64,000 bases of DNA. Origin: Salinispora tropica CNB-440. GTDB lineage: Bacteria; Actinomycetota; Actinomycetes; Mycobacteriales; Micromonosporaceae. The notes beneath the pieces were generated by a model. That model saw only the letters and a program-made list of their open reading frames with translations, was not told the DNA's origin and searched no databases. Where the stretch lies: NCBI RefSeq assembly GCF_000016425.1, contig NC_009380.1:4778144-4842143 (forward strand), written 5' to 3'. Position numbers and translations under genes: made by a program. Below are positions 18,927 through 27,161 of this stretch, piece by piece (positions within the stretch are counted from its first letter, which is position 1; every line of letters starts with the position of its first letter).

Positions 18927-20155
18927 ACCGACGATGGCACGCGGTGGCGGCGCTGACCGCCGCCGGCCTGCTCGCCGCCGGCTGCACCGCCGGCACCGGC
19001 GACGCCGACCCCGCCCCCCGCGACTTCGCCCAGGTGCTGCGGGAGGCCCGTGGGCAGACGGTCAACCTCTTCATGTACGGCGGCGACGACGGCGCCAACC
19101 GCTACCTCGACGAGGTCGTCGCCCCGGCCGCCCGCGAACGCCTCGACGTCCGGATCAACCGGGTACCGATCACCGACACCGCCCTGGCGGTCAACAAGGT
19201 CCTCGGCGAGAAGCAGGCCGGCCGCGGCTCGGGGGGATCAGTGGATCTGGTGTGGATCAACGGGGAGAACTTCCGCACCGGCAAGCAGGCCGGGCTGTGG
19301 CAGTGCGGGCTGGTCGAGCTGCTGCCGAACATGCGCTACGTCGACTGGTCCGAACCGGCGGTCGCCAACGACTTCGGCACTCCGGTCGAGGGCTGCGAGG
19401 TGCCGTGGAGCCGCGCCCAGTTCGCCTTCGTCTACGACTCCGCCCGGGTCGACGACCCGCCGGCCAGCCTCGCCGGTCTGCTGGACTGGATCCGCGCGCA
19501 CCCGGGCCGGTTCACCTACCCCGCCCCGCCGGACTTCACCGGCTCGGTCTTCGTCCGACACGCCCTCTACGCCCAGGCCGGCGGGGTCGACCAGATCCCG
19601 GACGACGTCGACCAGGCCGCCTACGACCGGCTCACCGCGCCGCTGTGGCAGACCCTGCGTGAGCTGCGGCCCGCCCTGTGGCGTGCGGGTGAGACGTACC
19701 CGGCCAACGAGAAGGAGCTCAACGACCTGTACGCCAACGGGCAGGTCGACTTCACCATGACGTACGGGCCGGCGCAGGTGACCAGCCTGGTCGAACGGGG
19801 ACAGTTCCCGGCCAGCACCCGTACCCTGCTGCTGGACGAGGGCACCATCGGCAACACCAACTACCTCGCCGTACCCGCCAACGCCGCCAACCGCTCCGCC
19901 GCCCTCGCCCTGGCCGACCTGATGCTCTCCCCCGAGTTGCAGTACGAGAAGGCCCGCCCCGACGGGTGGGGCCAGTACCCGGCCGTGGACCTCGACAAGC
20001 TCGACGTCGAGTGGCGGGACCGCTTCGCCGCCCTGCCCGCCTCGGCGCAGGTGCCAAGCTATGACCAGCTGTCCCGCAACAGCCAACCGGAGCTACGGGC
20101 GGAGTGGCTGCCGCCGTTGGAGGAGGGCTGGCGGCGCGAGGTTCTGCAACAGTGA
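18923..20155 (+). CDS. ABC transporter substrate-binding lipoprotein (YnjB-like)
   Basis: A 410-residue extracytoplasmic binding protein. It has a lipoprotein signal peptide ending LLAAG-C21, so it should be anchored on the outer face of the membrane. The mature part is a type II periplasmic-binding fold with VNLFMYGGDDGANRYLDEVV, DLVWINGENFRTGKQAGLW and NTNYLAVPANA segments, as in YnjB. YnjB-type proteins are distant relatives of iron and thiamine binding proteins, and the ligand is not established. ATG 18923 overlaps the upstream stop (ATGA), and the stop overlaps the next GTG. Tryptophans at W110, W125 and W135 may line the ligand site (inference). Confidence 0.88.
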   Translation: MNRRWHAVAALTAAGLLAAGCTAGTGDADPAPRDFAQVLREARGQTVNLFMYGGDDGANRYLDEVVAPAARERLDVRINRVPITDTALAVNKVLGEKQAGRGSGGSVDLVWINGENFRTGKQAGLWQCGLVELLPNMRYVDWSEPAVANDFGTPVEGCEVPWSRAQFAFVYDSARVDDPPASLAGLLDWIRAHPGRFTYPAPPDFTGSVFVRHALYAQAGGVDQIPDDVDQAAYDRLTAPLWQTLRELRPALWRAGETYPANEKELNDLYANGQVDFTMTYGPAQVTSLVERGQFPASTRTLLLDEGTIGNTNYLAVPANAANRSAALALADLMLSPELQYEKARPDGWGQYPAVDLDKLDVEWRDRFAALPASAQVPSYDQLSRNSQPELRAEWLPPLEEGWRREVLQQ

Positions 20156-21009
20156 ACCACCGCCGCACCGGGCTCCTGCTGATCCTGCCCGCGCTGGCCA
20201 CCGTCGTGCTGCTCTTCGGCGGCGGCCTCGGCTACGGGTTCGCGCAGAGCCTCGGCCTGGCCGGGTTCACCGACACACCGGTCGGCCTGGCCGCCTACCA
20301 GCGGGTGACCGAAGGCCCGGCGTTCACCGACGGGCTGCTGCTGAGCCTCTGGATCTCCATTGCCGCCACGGCGCTCGCCGTCGCCATCGGTGTCGCCACC
20401 GCCCTGGCCCTGCGCCGTACCGCCGTGGGCCGACGCACCGCCACCTTCCTGGCCCAGCTCGGGCTACCCGTGCCACACCTGATCGGCGCGGTCGCGATCG
20501 GACTGGTGCTGGCCGACTCCGGCCTGCTGGCCCGCGCCGCCCGGGTCGTCGGCGTCGCGCTGCCCGCCCTGGTCGCCGATCCACACGCCGTCGCCGTGAT
20601 CGTCGAGTACGTGTGGAAGGAGGCACCGTTCGTGCTGATCGTCGTCCTCGCCGCGCTCGGCGGGCCGGTCGCCGAGCACGAACGGGTCGCCGCCACCCTC
20701 GGTGCCCGTCCCCGGCAGGTGCTGCGGCACGTGACCCTGCCGCTGCTCGCCCCATCGATCCTGGCCGTAGCGGTGCTGATCTTCGCCTTCACCCTCGGCG
20801 CGTACGAGGTGCCCGCCCTGCTCGGCCGCGCGTACCCGCAGCCGCTACCGGTACTCGCCTACCAGCGGTTCACCGCCGCCGAGCTCTCCGGCCGCGCCGA
20901 GGGCGTCGCCATCGCCCTGCTGATCGCGGTCATCGCCGTCGCGGCGGCGCTCGTGTACACCGGGGCCAGCCGGCGGGCCGTCGGCCGGGTGACCGGAGCG
21001 CGGCGGTGA
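20152..21009 (+). CDS. ABC transporter permease (YnjC N-terminal half equivalent)
   Basis: A 285-residue inner-membrane permease of the binding-protein-dependent class with six predicted helices. The cytoplasmic coupling helix is EHERVAATLGARPRQVLRHV, with the EAA-type Gly in A-x-x-L-G-A. E. coli YnjC is a fusion of two permease halves; here the halves are separate genes. GTG 20152 overlaps the binding-protein stop (GTGA), and its TGA overlaps the next GTG, so the stoichiometry is probably kept by translational coupling. Substrate as for the binding protein, unknown. Confidence 0.88.
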   Translation: MNHRRTGLLLILPALATVVLLFGGGLGYGFAQSLGLAGFTDTPVGLAAYQRVTEGPAFTDGLLLSLWISIAATALAVAIGVATALALRRTAVGRRTATFLAQLGLPVPHLIGAVAIGLVLADSGLLARAARVVGVALPALVADPHAVAVIVEYVWKEAPFVLIVVLAALGGPVAEHERVAATLGARPRQVLRHVTLPLLAPSILAVAVLIFAFTLGAYEVPALLGRAYPQPLPVLAYQRFTAAELSGRAEGVAIALLIAVIAVAAALVYTGASRRAVGRVTGARR

Positions 21010-21875
21010 CGGAAGCAGGGCCGGCGACGGAAGCAGGGCCGGCGACGGGAGCACGGCGACCCCGGCCGCTCGGTACGGCGCTGGCCCGCCCCACGGTGCT
21101 GATCCTCACCGGCCTGTGGGTGATGGGGCCGCTGCTACCGCTGGCTGTGCAGGCCTTCACCGACCAGTGGTTCTACCCCGACCTGTGGCCGACCCGCTGG
21201 TCGCTGGCCGGCTGGGAGCAGGCCCTCGGCCCGCAGTCCCGCCTCGCCGAGGCCGTCGCCACCTCCGTCGGCATCGGTGCCGCCGTCGCCACCCTCGCCA
21301 CCGCCCTCGGTGCCGCCGCCGGGCGCGCGCTGGCCTGGCACCGGCTGCCGGGAAGGCGGCTGATCGAGCTGGTCCTGCTCGCCCCGGTGCTGGTGCCACC
21401 GTTCGCCGTCGCCATGGGTGCGCAGATCGTCTACCTGCGTGCCGGGCTCGTCGACTCGCTCACCGGCGTGGTCCTGGCCCAGCTGCCGGCCGCCACCGCG
21501 TACGCCACGCTGCTGATGTCGGGGGTGTGGGCCGGCGTCGACCCCGCCCTGGAGCGGCAGGCCCGTACCCTCGGCGCCGGGGCCTGGCGGGCGTTCCGCG
21601 AGGTCAGCCTCCCCCAGCTGCGCGGCGGCCTGATCGTCGCCGCCATGTTCGCCTTCCTGATCTCCTGGAGCGACTATCTGTTGACCCTGCTCATCGGCGG
21701 GGGTGTCGTCACCACCGTGCCGCTGCTGCTCTTCTCCACCGCCGCCGGCAGCGGCAACCAGGCCGCCACCGCCGCCATCGCGCTGGTCGCCGTCGCCCCA
21801 CCCCTGCTGCTCACCGCCCTCGCCGCCCGACAACTCGCCAGCCGCGACACCGCCCTACTCGGAGTCGGCCGATGA
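21006..21875 (+). CDS. ABC transporter permease (YnjC C-terminal half equivalent)
   Basis: A 289-residue permease with six helices and the coupling motif RQARTLGAGAWRAFREV (EAA-like). The N-terminus has a tandem duplication, EAGPAT-EAGPAT, coded by an 18-base direct repeat at about 21010-21045; it precedes the first helix and should be harmless. GTG 21006 overlaps the upstream stop, and the stop overlaps the ATG of the ATPase gene. It pairs with the previous permease as a heterodimer. Confidence 0.88.
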   Translation: MTEAGPATEAGPATGARRPRPLGTALARPTVLILTGLWVMGPLLPLAVQAFTDQWFYPDLWPTRWSLAGWEQALGPQSRLAEAVATSVGIGAAVATLATALGAAAGRALAWHRLPGRRLIELVLLAPVLVPPFAVAMGAQIVYLRAGLVDSLTGVVLAQLPAATAYATLLMSGVWAGVDPALERQARTLGAGAWRAFREVSLPQLRGGLIVAAMFAFLISWSDYLLTLLIGGGVVTTVPLLLFSTAAGSGNQAATAAIALVAVAPPLLLTALAARQLASRDTALLGVGR

Positions 21876-22909
21876 CCACCACCATCACCATCACCGACCT
21901 GGACCACACCTACCCCGGCGCCAGCACGCCGACGCTGCGCCGGGTCAGTCTGGAGGTGCCGGCGGGCACCCGCACCGCCGTCCTCGGCCCCTCCGGCAGC
22001 GGCAAGTCCACCCTCCTGGCAATCATCGCCGGGCTCAGCGCCCCCACCGGCGGCGACGTCCGGCTCGCCGACCGCAGCGTCCTGCGCCAACCCCCGCACC
22101 GGCGCGACCTCGGCGTCGTCTTCCAACGACCGCTACTCTTCCCGCACCTCACGGTCGCCGAGAACATCGCCTTCGGCCTGCGCATGCGCGGCACCGACCG
22201 CGCTGTCCTTCGGCGGCGGGTCACCGAGCTGCTCGACGCCGTCGCGCTACCGGGCTACGACGACCGGCGCAGCGGCGAACTCTCCGGCGGTCAACAACAA
22301 CGCGTCGCCCTCGCCCGCGCCCTGGCCGCCCGCCCCGGTGTCCTGCTGCTCGACGAACCGTTCAGCGCCCTCGACCCACAACTACGCGGTGACATGCGGG
22401 CGCTCCTCACCGACCTGCACCGCCAGGAGGGCACCACCACACTGTTCGTCACCCACGACCGCGACGAGGCCACCGACGTGGCCGACACGGTCACCGTGCT
22501 CCTCGACGGCCGGGTCGCCCAACACGCCCCACCCGCCGACCTGTTCCGCCGGCCCGCCACCCTCGCCGTCGCCCGGTTCCTGGGCGGCGCCGACAACGCC
22601 ATCCCCGGCATCGCCCACCCCGGCCGCTTCGACTGCCCCCTCGGCCGCCTCCACCTCAACACCGACCACAGAGGAGCGGGCCTGCTCCTCATCCGCCCCG
22701 AAGCCATCCTGGCCGGCGACCATCAGGGCGACAACGTGGTGCCGGCGACCATCACGACCGTCACCGACCGGGGCACCCACCTCGACATCCAGGCCACCAG
22801 CGCGGGCGTCACCCTGCACCTCACCACCGGGCCGGCAGCACCGCTGCGCCCCGGCGACGCCACACCCCTCTACCTACCCCCGGCCCACCTCAGCGTGGTC
22901 ACCCCATAG
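21872..22909 (+). CDS. ABC transporter ATP-binding protein (YnjD-like)
   Basis: A 345-residue ATPase with Walker A GPSGSGKST (39-47), Q-loop VFQRPLLFPHLTV, signature LSGGQQQRVALARAL, Walker B LLLDEPFSALDP and H-loop FVTHDRDEATDVAD. A C-terminal region after residue 230 carries a TOBE-like segment (LLIRPEAILAG). It closes the operon and energises the importer made of the two preceding permeases. No further gene follows on this strand before the convergent DUF397 gene; only 20 bases separate the stops. Confidence 0.9.
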   Translation: MTTTITITDLDHTYPGASTPTLRRVSLEVPAGTRTAVLGPSGSGKSTLLAIIAGLSAPTGGDVRLADRSVLRQPPHRRDLGVVFQRPLLFPHLTVAENIAFGLRMRGTDRAVLRRRVTELLDAVALPGYDDRRSGELSGGQQQRVALARALAARPGVLLLDEPFSALDPQLRGDMRALLTDLHRQEGTTTLFVTHDRDEATDVADTVTVLLDGRVAQHAPPADLFRRPATLAVARFLGGADNAIPGIAHPGRFDCPLGRLHLNTDHRGAGLLLIRPEAILAGDHQGDNVVPATITTVTDRGTHLDIQATSAGVTLHLTTGPAAPLRPGDATPLYLPPAHLSVVTP

Positions 22910-22929
22910 CCACGCGCTACGACGCCTAC

Positions 22930-23112
22930 TCACTCACCGGTTTGCAGCGAGGCCACGAAGGACCGCCAGGAACCCGGGTCGACCGCCAGCACAGGCCCCA
23001 CCGGATCCTTACTGTCCCGCACCCCCACCACACCCGACAGGTTCGTCGCCACCTCAACACACTGGTCGTTGGAACCACTCCGACGGCTCTTGCGCCAGCG
23101 AGCACCATTCAT
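22930..23112 (-). CDS. DUF397 domain protein
   Basis: A 60-residue protein, MNGARWRKSRRSGSND, then CVEVATN and VRDSKDP, which are the diagnostic blocks of DUF397. These small proteins are found almost only in actinobacteria and are nearly always encoded right after an XRE regulator of the DUF5753 type, as here. They are thought to bind and modulate that regulator, in the manner of WhiJ-locus or antitoxin-like partners; the mechanism is not settled. ATG 23112 overlaps the XRE stop by ATGA. An ATG two codons upstream is an alternative. Confidence 0.9.
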   Translation of the reverse strand: MNGARWRKSRRSGSNDQCVEVATNLSGVVGVRDSKDPVGPVLAVDPGSWRSFVASLQTGE

Positions 23113-23921
23113 TTCCATGACTCCACCAGTTCCCTTATCCGCTCGATGGACTCCTGCGGGGGCAGGGCCACGGCGAGGGTAGCCTCCCAGGTCCGTTGCA
23201 AGCGCATGAGATCAGCCGACCGATCCAGCTCCTGCCCGCCGATCTGGCCGCCGAGAAAGGCAAGCTCGCTGCCACCGGTCATGCTGGCGAGAATGAACGG
23301 GCCGTTAAGGCCCGGGTACTCCTCCGCCGAGGATGGCACGACCTGGACTCGAACGTGGGGGTGCTCGACGGCTAGACGGGCGAGGTGCGACAACTGGTCG
23401 CACATGACCTTTCGCCCGCCCACCCTCCGCCGTAGCACCGCCTCATCCATTACCCCCACGAGCCGGGATGGACGCTCGGCGTATAGCACCGATTGACCGT
23501 CCAGCCGGTCGGCAAGTCGCCGCTGGACTTCTTCTGGATCAAGTAGTGGATCTGACTCGAAGACCGCCCGCGCGTACGCCTCGGTCTGCAACAGACCTGG
23601 AACGTGTAGCGGGTCGAACCAGCGTAGGGCCCACGACTCCGCCTGGATTCTGCGCCAGCCGCGCGACCATGCCTGTGCTCTATCAAGTGCCACCAGATCA
23701 GTAAGCATGCGGGTAAAGAGGCCGCCGGTGTCGAGAGCCCTGTCGAACTGTTCGAGATACTTGCTGGTCGGCGGCTGCTGCCCCAACTCCACCGCACTGA
23801 CCATCGACGGCGAATAGTTGATCGCCTTGGCCAGCTCCTCCTGACTCCAACCCCGCCGAACCCGAGCCCGGCGCAACTCCGCCACCAAGAACGCCGCAGC
23901 GGTCATCTCCCCAGTCGCCAT
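23109..23921 (-). CDS. XRE family regulator with DUF5753 domain
   Basis: A 270-residue DNA-binding protein. The helix-turn-helix spans about residues 9-65 (LRRARVRRGWSQEELAKAINYSPSMVSAVELG). The DUF5753 sensor domain follows, with WFDPLHVPGLLQTEAYARAVF and VRVQVVPSSAEEYPGLNGPFILA. Such proteins regulate development and antibiotic genes in streptomycetes, and work with the downstream DUF397 partner. ATG 23921 has GGAGGGCGG upstream. The 248-base divergent gap to the small-protein pair is the likely operator region. Confidence 0.92.
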   Translation of the reverse strand: MATGEMTAAAFLVAELRRARVRRGWSQEELAKAINYSPSMVSAVELGQQPPTSKYLEQFDRALDTGGLFTRMLTDLVALDRAQAWSRGWRRIQAESWALRWFDPLHVPGLLQTEAYARAVFESDPLLDPEEVQRRLADRLDGQSVLYAERPSRLVGVMDEAVLRRRVGGRKVMCDQLSHLARLAVEHPHVRVQVVPSSAEEYPGLNGPFILASMTGGSELAFLGGQIGGQELDRSADLMRLQRTWEATLAVALPPQESIERIRELVESWK

Positions 23922-24169
23922 CTCCAACCGCCCTCCACGAACCGGTTGATCGACTCCAGTACCGCGCCACCAGCGACCCCACCCAGCACAGAGGCTCTCC
24001 CACAGCACGGCCAAACCCTTCCGACCGTAGCCGCGCCCTCAGCAAACTGTGAAGCACGACACCTGCCTCCGATCCCGAGCGCGGCGTCGTAATGGGATCG
24101 CCGCTCCCCCGGCTGGGCGATCACACCGCTGGGTCTGTCACACGAAACGTTCGAGAGGAAGGCAGCGCC

Positions 24170-24472
24170 ATGTCTCGATCCACCCGAAGCTGGCTACCGC
24201 GCCCATTCCGGTGGCCGCGCAACCAACGCCCCATACCACTCGCACCCCAGCACCGCCGGCTCTGGCGCGGAGCACGCCCCTCCTGCTCCTGCGGCCTACC
24301 CTGGCGGACCTGCCCCGACCGACACACCACCGTCCCGACCGAACCGGCCACCGCCCCAACCCCACCGAACCGCCCCACATGGAACGCCCCCACCGTCGCC
24401 AACCCAAAGGTCGGCCGTGCCGGCTGGCTCACCCTCGCCCAAACCTGGCGCGCCAACGGCGGAAAGTGGTGA
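24170..24472 (+). CDS. Small Cys-containing hypothetical protein (divergent from XRE locus)
   Basis: A 100-residue basic, proline-rich protein from ATG 24170 with GAGGAAGG upstream. It contains CSCGLPWRTCPD at about residues 43-54, a C-x-C...P-W-x-x-C cluster that could bind zinc, and ends with VGRAGWLTLAQTWRANGGKW. I do not recognise a named family; similar small genes accompany XRE/DUF397 loci in Micromonosporaceae as far as I recall. Its TGA overlaps the GTG of the next gene, so the two are translationally coupled. It may be controlled by the divergent XRE protein. Confidence 0.65.
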   Translation: MSRSTRSWLPRPFRWPRNQRPIPLAPQHRRLWRGARPSCSCGLPWRTCPDRHTTVPTEPATAPTPPNRPTWNAPTVANPKVGRAGWLTLAQTWRANGGKW

Positions 24473-24741
24473 TCCGTCCGGCCGCCCCCGCCGCCCGACC
24501 ACACCTACCACTGCGCCCACTCTGGATCTGCCGCACCTGCGCCGCACCCTGGCCCTGCGCCACCGCCCGACTCACCCTGCGACAGGAATACGCCACCGAC
24601 ACCGTCGCACTCCGGATCTACCTCTGCACCCAACTCCACGACGCCGCAGCCGACCTACACAAGCTCCACCCACAGAACGGCCCAGACCCGAAAGCTCTCT
24701 TCGACCGCTTCCTGGCCTGGACACCCCGGGCCAGCCTGTAG
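24469..24741 (+). CDS. Small Cys-containing hypothetical protein, coupled
   Basis: A 90-residue protein whose GTG (24469-24471) overlaps the preceding stop. It contains WICRTCAAPWPCATAR at about 20-35, a C-x2-C-x4-C motif that echoes the C-x-C-x3-W-x2-C motif of its neighbour. The rest is helical (LRQEYATDTVALRIYLCTQLHDAAADLHKLH). The function is unknown; a small metal-binding or partner protein is possible (inference). The 222 bases downstream hold no gene I can support. Confidence 0.65.
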   Translation: MIRPAAPAARPHLPLRPLWICRTCAAPWPCATARLTLRQEYATDTVALRIYLCTQLHDAAADLHKLHPQNGPDPKALFDRFLAWTPRASL

Positions 24742-24963
24742 GCGGTGAATTCAGGTCAGGATGACGGGGTTGGTTAGAACCGATATTCATCGATAGAACG
24801 GTAAGGGTGCATCGGTCGGCGCGGCACCAGAATGTCGGTGGGCGATGATGACATCGGCGGATGCGGGGCTGCTCATGCTCATGACACCTCAGCAATCCCG
24901 AGAGGTGGGCAGGAGCGGCTCCCCGGTTCTAGAAGCAGGATGCCACCAAATCATGGAGGGATC

Positions 24964-25506
24964 ATGGGAAGAGTAGTGCTAGATATGACAGTGTCGGTAA
25001 ACGGCTGCATTGCCGGACCGAACGGCGAGCCCGAATGGCTGCATGAATGGTTCTTCGCACCCTCGCCGGAAAGCCAGGCGATCGTCGAGGAGCAGCAGCG
25101 CAGCATCGGCGCGATGGTCATGGGGCGACGGACCTACGACCAGGGCGCCAGCCAGGACGGGTTCCTGGACAACCCGTTTCCGGTCGAGCACTTCGTCGTC
25201 TCGCACAGCACGCCGGAGCAGGTGGCCAAAGGGGACACCGTCTTCCACTTCGTCCCGGACGTCGCCGAGGCGGTACGCCGCGCCCAGGTCGCCGCGGGAG
25301 AGCGCGAGGTCACTATCGGCGGCGGCGCCCAGATCGCCCAGCAGTGCCTGGCCGCGGGACTCGTCGACGAGATTCGGCTGGCGGTACGGCCCATGGTGAT
25401 CAATGACGGTATCCAGCTTTTCGATGCTACTGCGCTTCGGCTGGAGAACATCGGTGTGATCAGTACACCCCAGGCGACCCACCTGCGGTTCCAGATCCTG
25501 CACTGA
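24964..25506 (+). CDS. Dihydrofolate reductase family protein (RibD C-terminal-like)
   Basis: A 180-residue protein of the DHFR/RibD-C fold: MGRVVLDMTVSVNGCIAGPNGE at the start, MGRRTYDQG (nucleotide binding) near residue 54, and VTIGGGAQIAQQCLAAGLVDEIRLAVRPMV at about 115-145. These actinobacterial proteins bind NADPH and are presumed reductases; many are not folate enzymes. Start ATG 24964 has GGAGG at the right distance. It stands alone, with about 150 bases to the next gene. Confidence 0.87.
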   Translation: MGRVVLDMTVSVNGCIAGPNGEPEWLHEWFFAPSPESQAIVEEQQRSIGAMVMGRRTYDQGASQDGFLDNPFPVEHFVVSHSTPEQVAKGDTVFHFVPDVAEAVRRAQVAAGEREVTIGGGAQIAQQCLAAGLVDEIRLAVRPMVINDGIQLFDATALRLENIGVISTPQATHLRFQILH

Positions 25507-25658
25507 GCTGAGCTGCCCCTGGGGCGCGCCGGGCCCGCGCCCCGGGGACAACGGGGCGCCAGGGTGGTGCCCAACTGGCGACTTGCCGGACTCCGGGTGA
25601 TCTCTTCCGCTAGTTTGAGGAGGCGACGCGAACCTGACGAGGAGTCCTGGAGCACCGA

Positions 25659-25949
25659 ATGCCATTCCTGACCATCGTTGTCCACGTTCGCGCCAAGCCG
25701 GACCAGGTGGAACCGCTCAAGGCTGAGCTCAAGAGGGTTGTTCCGATCATTCGCCAGGACGAAGGTTGCGTTAGCTACCACCTTCATCAGGACAACAGCG
25801 ACCCGACTCGTTTTCTCGTTTACGAGAACTGGGAGTCCCATGAACTCTGGCAGGCGCATATGGACAGCCCGCACGTGCAAGCCCATACCGAAGCTACCGC
25901 CGACAAAATCGAGGAATGCACTCGCTACGAGATGACTCGCATCGACTGA
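25659..25949 (+). CDS. Antibiotic biosynthesis monooxygenase (ABM) domain protein
   Basis: A 96-residue dimeric alpha/beta-barrel protein: LTIVVHVRAKPDQVEPLKAELKRVV, DEGCVSYHLHQDN, FLVYENWESHELWQAH, then HMDSPHVQAH. The size and blocks match YgiN-like ABM proteins, which oxidise quinols or similar aromatics without cofactors, or act as quinone reductases. There are no biosynthetic genes at this point, so a housekeeping quinol or stress role is more likely than antibiotic synthesis. GAGGAG lies about 17-20 bases before ATG, and another weaker purine stretch is nearer. Confidence 0.87.
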   Translation: MPFLTIVVHVRAKPDQVEPLKAELKRVVPIIRQDEGCVSYHLHQDNSDPTRFLVYENWESHELWQAHMDSPHVQAHTEATADKIEECTRYEMTRID

Positions 25950-25954
25950 GACGG

Positions 25955-25980
25955 GTGCCGGGTGGACGATGCCCCGGCAC
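25955..25980. terminator. Terminator hairpin after the ABM gene
   Basis: GTGCCGGG (25955-25962) pairs with CCCGGCAC (25973-25980) around a ten-base loop, six bases after the ABM stop. A second perfect hairpin (26039-26045 with 26050-26056, loop GCCG) abuts the convergent ridA stop, so each gene has its own terminator. Confidence 0.65.
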
Positions 25981-26055
25981 GGCTGACGATGCCGGTTCAC
26001 AGCAAGATTCGGACGGAGTCGACAGCCAGCCAGGAGGCGGCCCGCGCCGGCGGGC

Positions 26056-26466
26056 CTAACCGTCGAGGACTGCCGTCGCCTCGACCTCGACCAGCAGGTC
26101 AGGGCCGGCCAGCGCGCTGACGCCCAGTCCCGTCAACGGGGCGGCCAGGGTGACGCCCAGCTTCGCCGCCGCCCGCGCTACCCCCTCCCCCATGAGCGCC
26201 ATCTTGTCAGGCGTCCAGTCGACGGCATACACGGTCAACTTCGCCACGTCGTCGAAGGATCCACCAACCTCGGCCAGGGCGGTGGCGATGTTGAGGTAGC
26301 ACTGCTCGATCTGGGTGGCGAGGTCGCCCACGCCGACCGTGTTCCCGTCGGCGTCGACGGCGACCTGGCCGGCGAGGAAGACGAGCCGCGACCCGGTGGC
26401 GACCGCCACCTGCGAGTAGAGGTCGACCTTCGGCAGCCCTTCGGGGTTCACCAGGGTGATGGTCAT
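26056..26466 (-). CDS. RidA family protein (enamine/imine deaminase-like)
   Basis: A 136-residue YjgF/YER057c/UK114-fold protein. It has LVFLAGQVAVDADGNTVGVGDLATQIEQCYLNIATALAE and the late segment LAGPDLLVEVEATAVL. In the usual RidA a catalytic Arg sits in the last strand (G-x-R-x-A-V-x-V); here the place reads LTGLGVSALAGPDLLVEVEA without a clear Arg, so deaminase activity is doubtful and it may be a non-catalytic Rid subgroup. GGGAG lies upstream of ATG 26466. A TetR gene is divergent with a palindrome between, which makes this gene its probable target. Confidence 0.87.
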   Translation of the reverse strand: MTITLVNPEGLPKVDLYSQVAVATGSRLVFLAGQVAVDADGNTVGVGDLATQIEQCYLNIATALAEVGGSFDDVAKLTVYAVDWTPDKMALMGEGVARAAAKLGVTLAAPLTGLGVSALAGPDLLVEVEATAVLDG

Positions 26467-26507
26467 GCTGACTCCCTTTCATGGAGACCTGTCGGTCAGT
26501 CCAGTAA

Positions 26508-26526
26508 AACATAGCACAGCTATGTT
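26508..26526. promoter_or_regulatory. Palindromic operator between ridA-like and tetR-type genes
   Basis: AACATAG (26508-26514) and CTATGTT (26520-26526) form a perfect inverted repeat with five bases between, in the 74-base divergent spacer. It is A/T-rich in a G+C-rich genome. It ends 14 bases before the regulator GTG and lies 41 bases before the ridA-like ATG. Size and symmetry suit a TetR dimer, so it is the probable operator for both genes. Confidence 0.6.
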
Positions 26527-26540
26527 ATGTATCCTGGGTT

Positions 26541-27161
26541 GTGGCCAGGACAAAGAACCCAGCGGTCCGTACCCAACTCATCGAGCGGGCCGCGCACATG
26601 CTCCGCACCCGCGAACCCATCACCCTCCGCTCGCTGGTGGCCGGCACCGGCGTGTCGACCATGGCCATCTACACCCACTTCGGCGGGATGGACGGCATGT
26701 GGAAGGCGCTCCGGCAGGAGGGCTTCACCCGCCTGGGCGCCCGACTCGCCCAGGTCGCCCCCTCGGCGGACCCGGTCCGGGACCTGACCGCCCTGATCGC
26801 CGCCTACCTGGGCAATGCCCTGGACCACCCCGACCTGTACCGGGTCATGTTCGACGCCAGCTTCGACCTGGAAGACGCCCAGGCGGCGGACGACACGCTG
26901 GAATACCTGGTTCAAGCCGCCGATCGAGGCCGGCGGGCGGGCCGCTATCGCGCCGACACCAACCCGCTCGCACTGGCCACCCAGAGCTGGGCCGTCGCCC
27001 ACGGGCTGGTCTCCCTGGTCGCCACCGGCCCCCTACCCCGGCCGACCCTCGCCCACGGCCCCCTCCTGCTGACCGCGCTGTTCACCGCCACGGGGGACGA
27101 CCCCGACCGGTGTGCCCGGTCGGTGGAGAGCGGCTGGCAGCCGCGCTTGGCCGGCGAATGA
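26541..27161 (+). CDS. TetR/AcrR family transcriptional regulator
   Basis: A 206-residue repressor. The helix-turn-helix is at about residues 10-55 (LIERAAHMLRTREPITLRSLVAGTGVSTMAIYTHFGGMDGMW). The C-terminal ligand domain belongs to the TetR_C_13/WHG-like group, with ALDHPDLYRVMFDASFD. It starts at GTG 26541. It is divergent from the RidA-like gene with a palindrome in the spacer, so it probably represses that gene and itself. The ligand is unknown. About 450 bases without a clear gene follow. Confidence 0.88.
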   Translation: MARTKNPAVRTQLIERAAHMLRTREPITLRSLVAGTGVSTMAIYTHFGGMDGMWKALRQEGFTRLGARLAQVAPSADPVRDLTALIAAYLGNALDHPDLYRVMFDASFDLEDAQAADDTLEYLVQAADRGRRAGRYRADTNPLALATQSWAVAHGLVSLVATGPLPRPTLAHGPLLLTALFTATGDDPDRCARSVESGWQPRLAGE

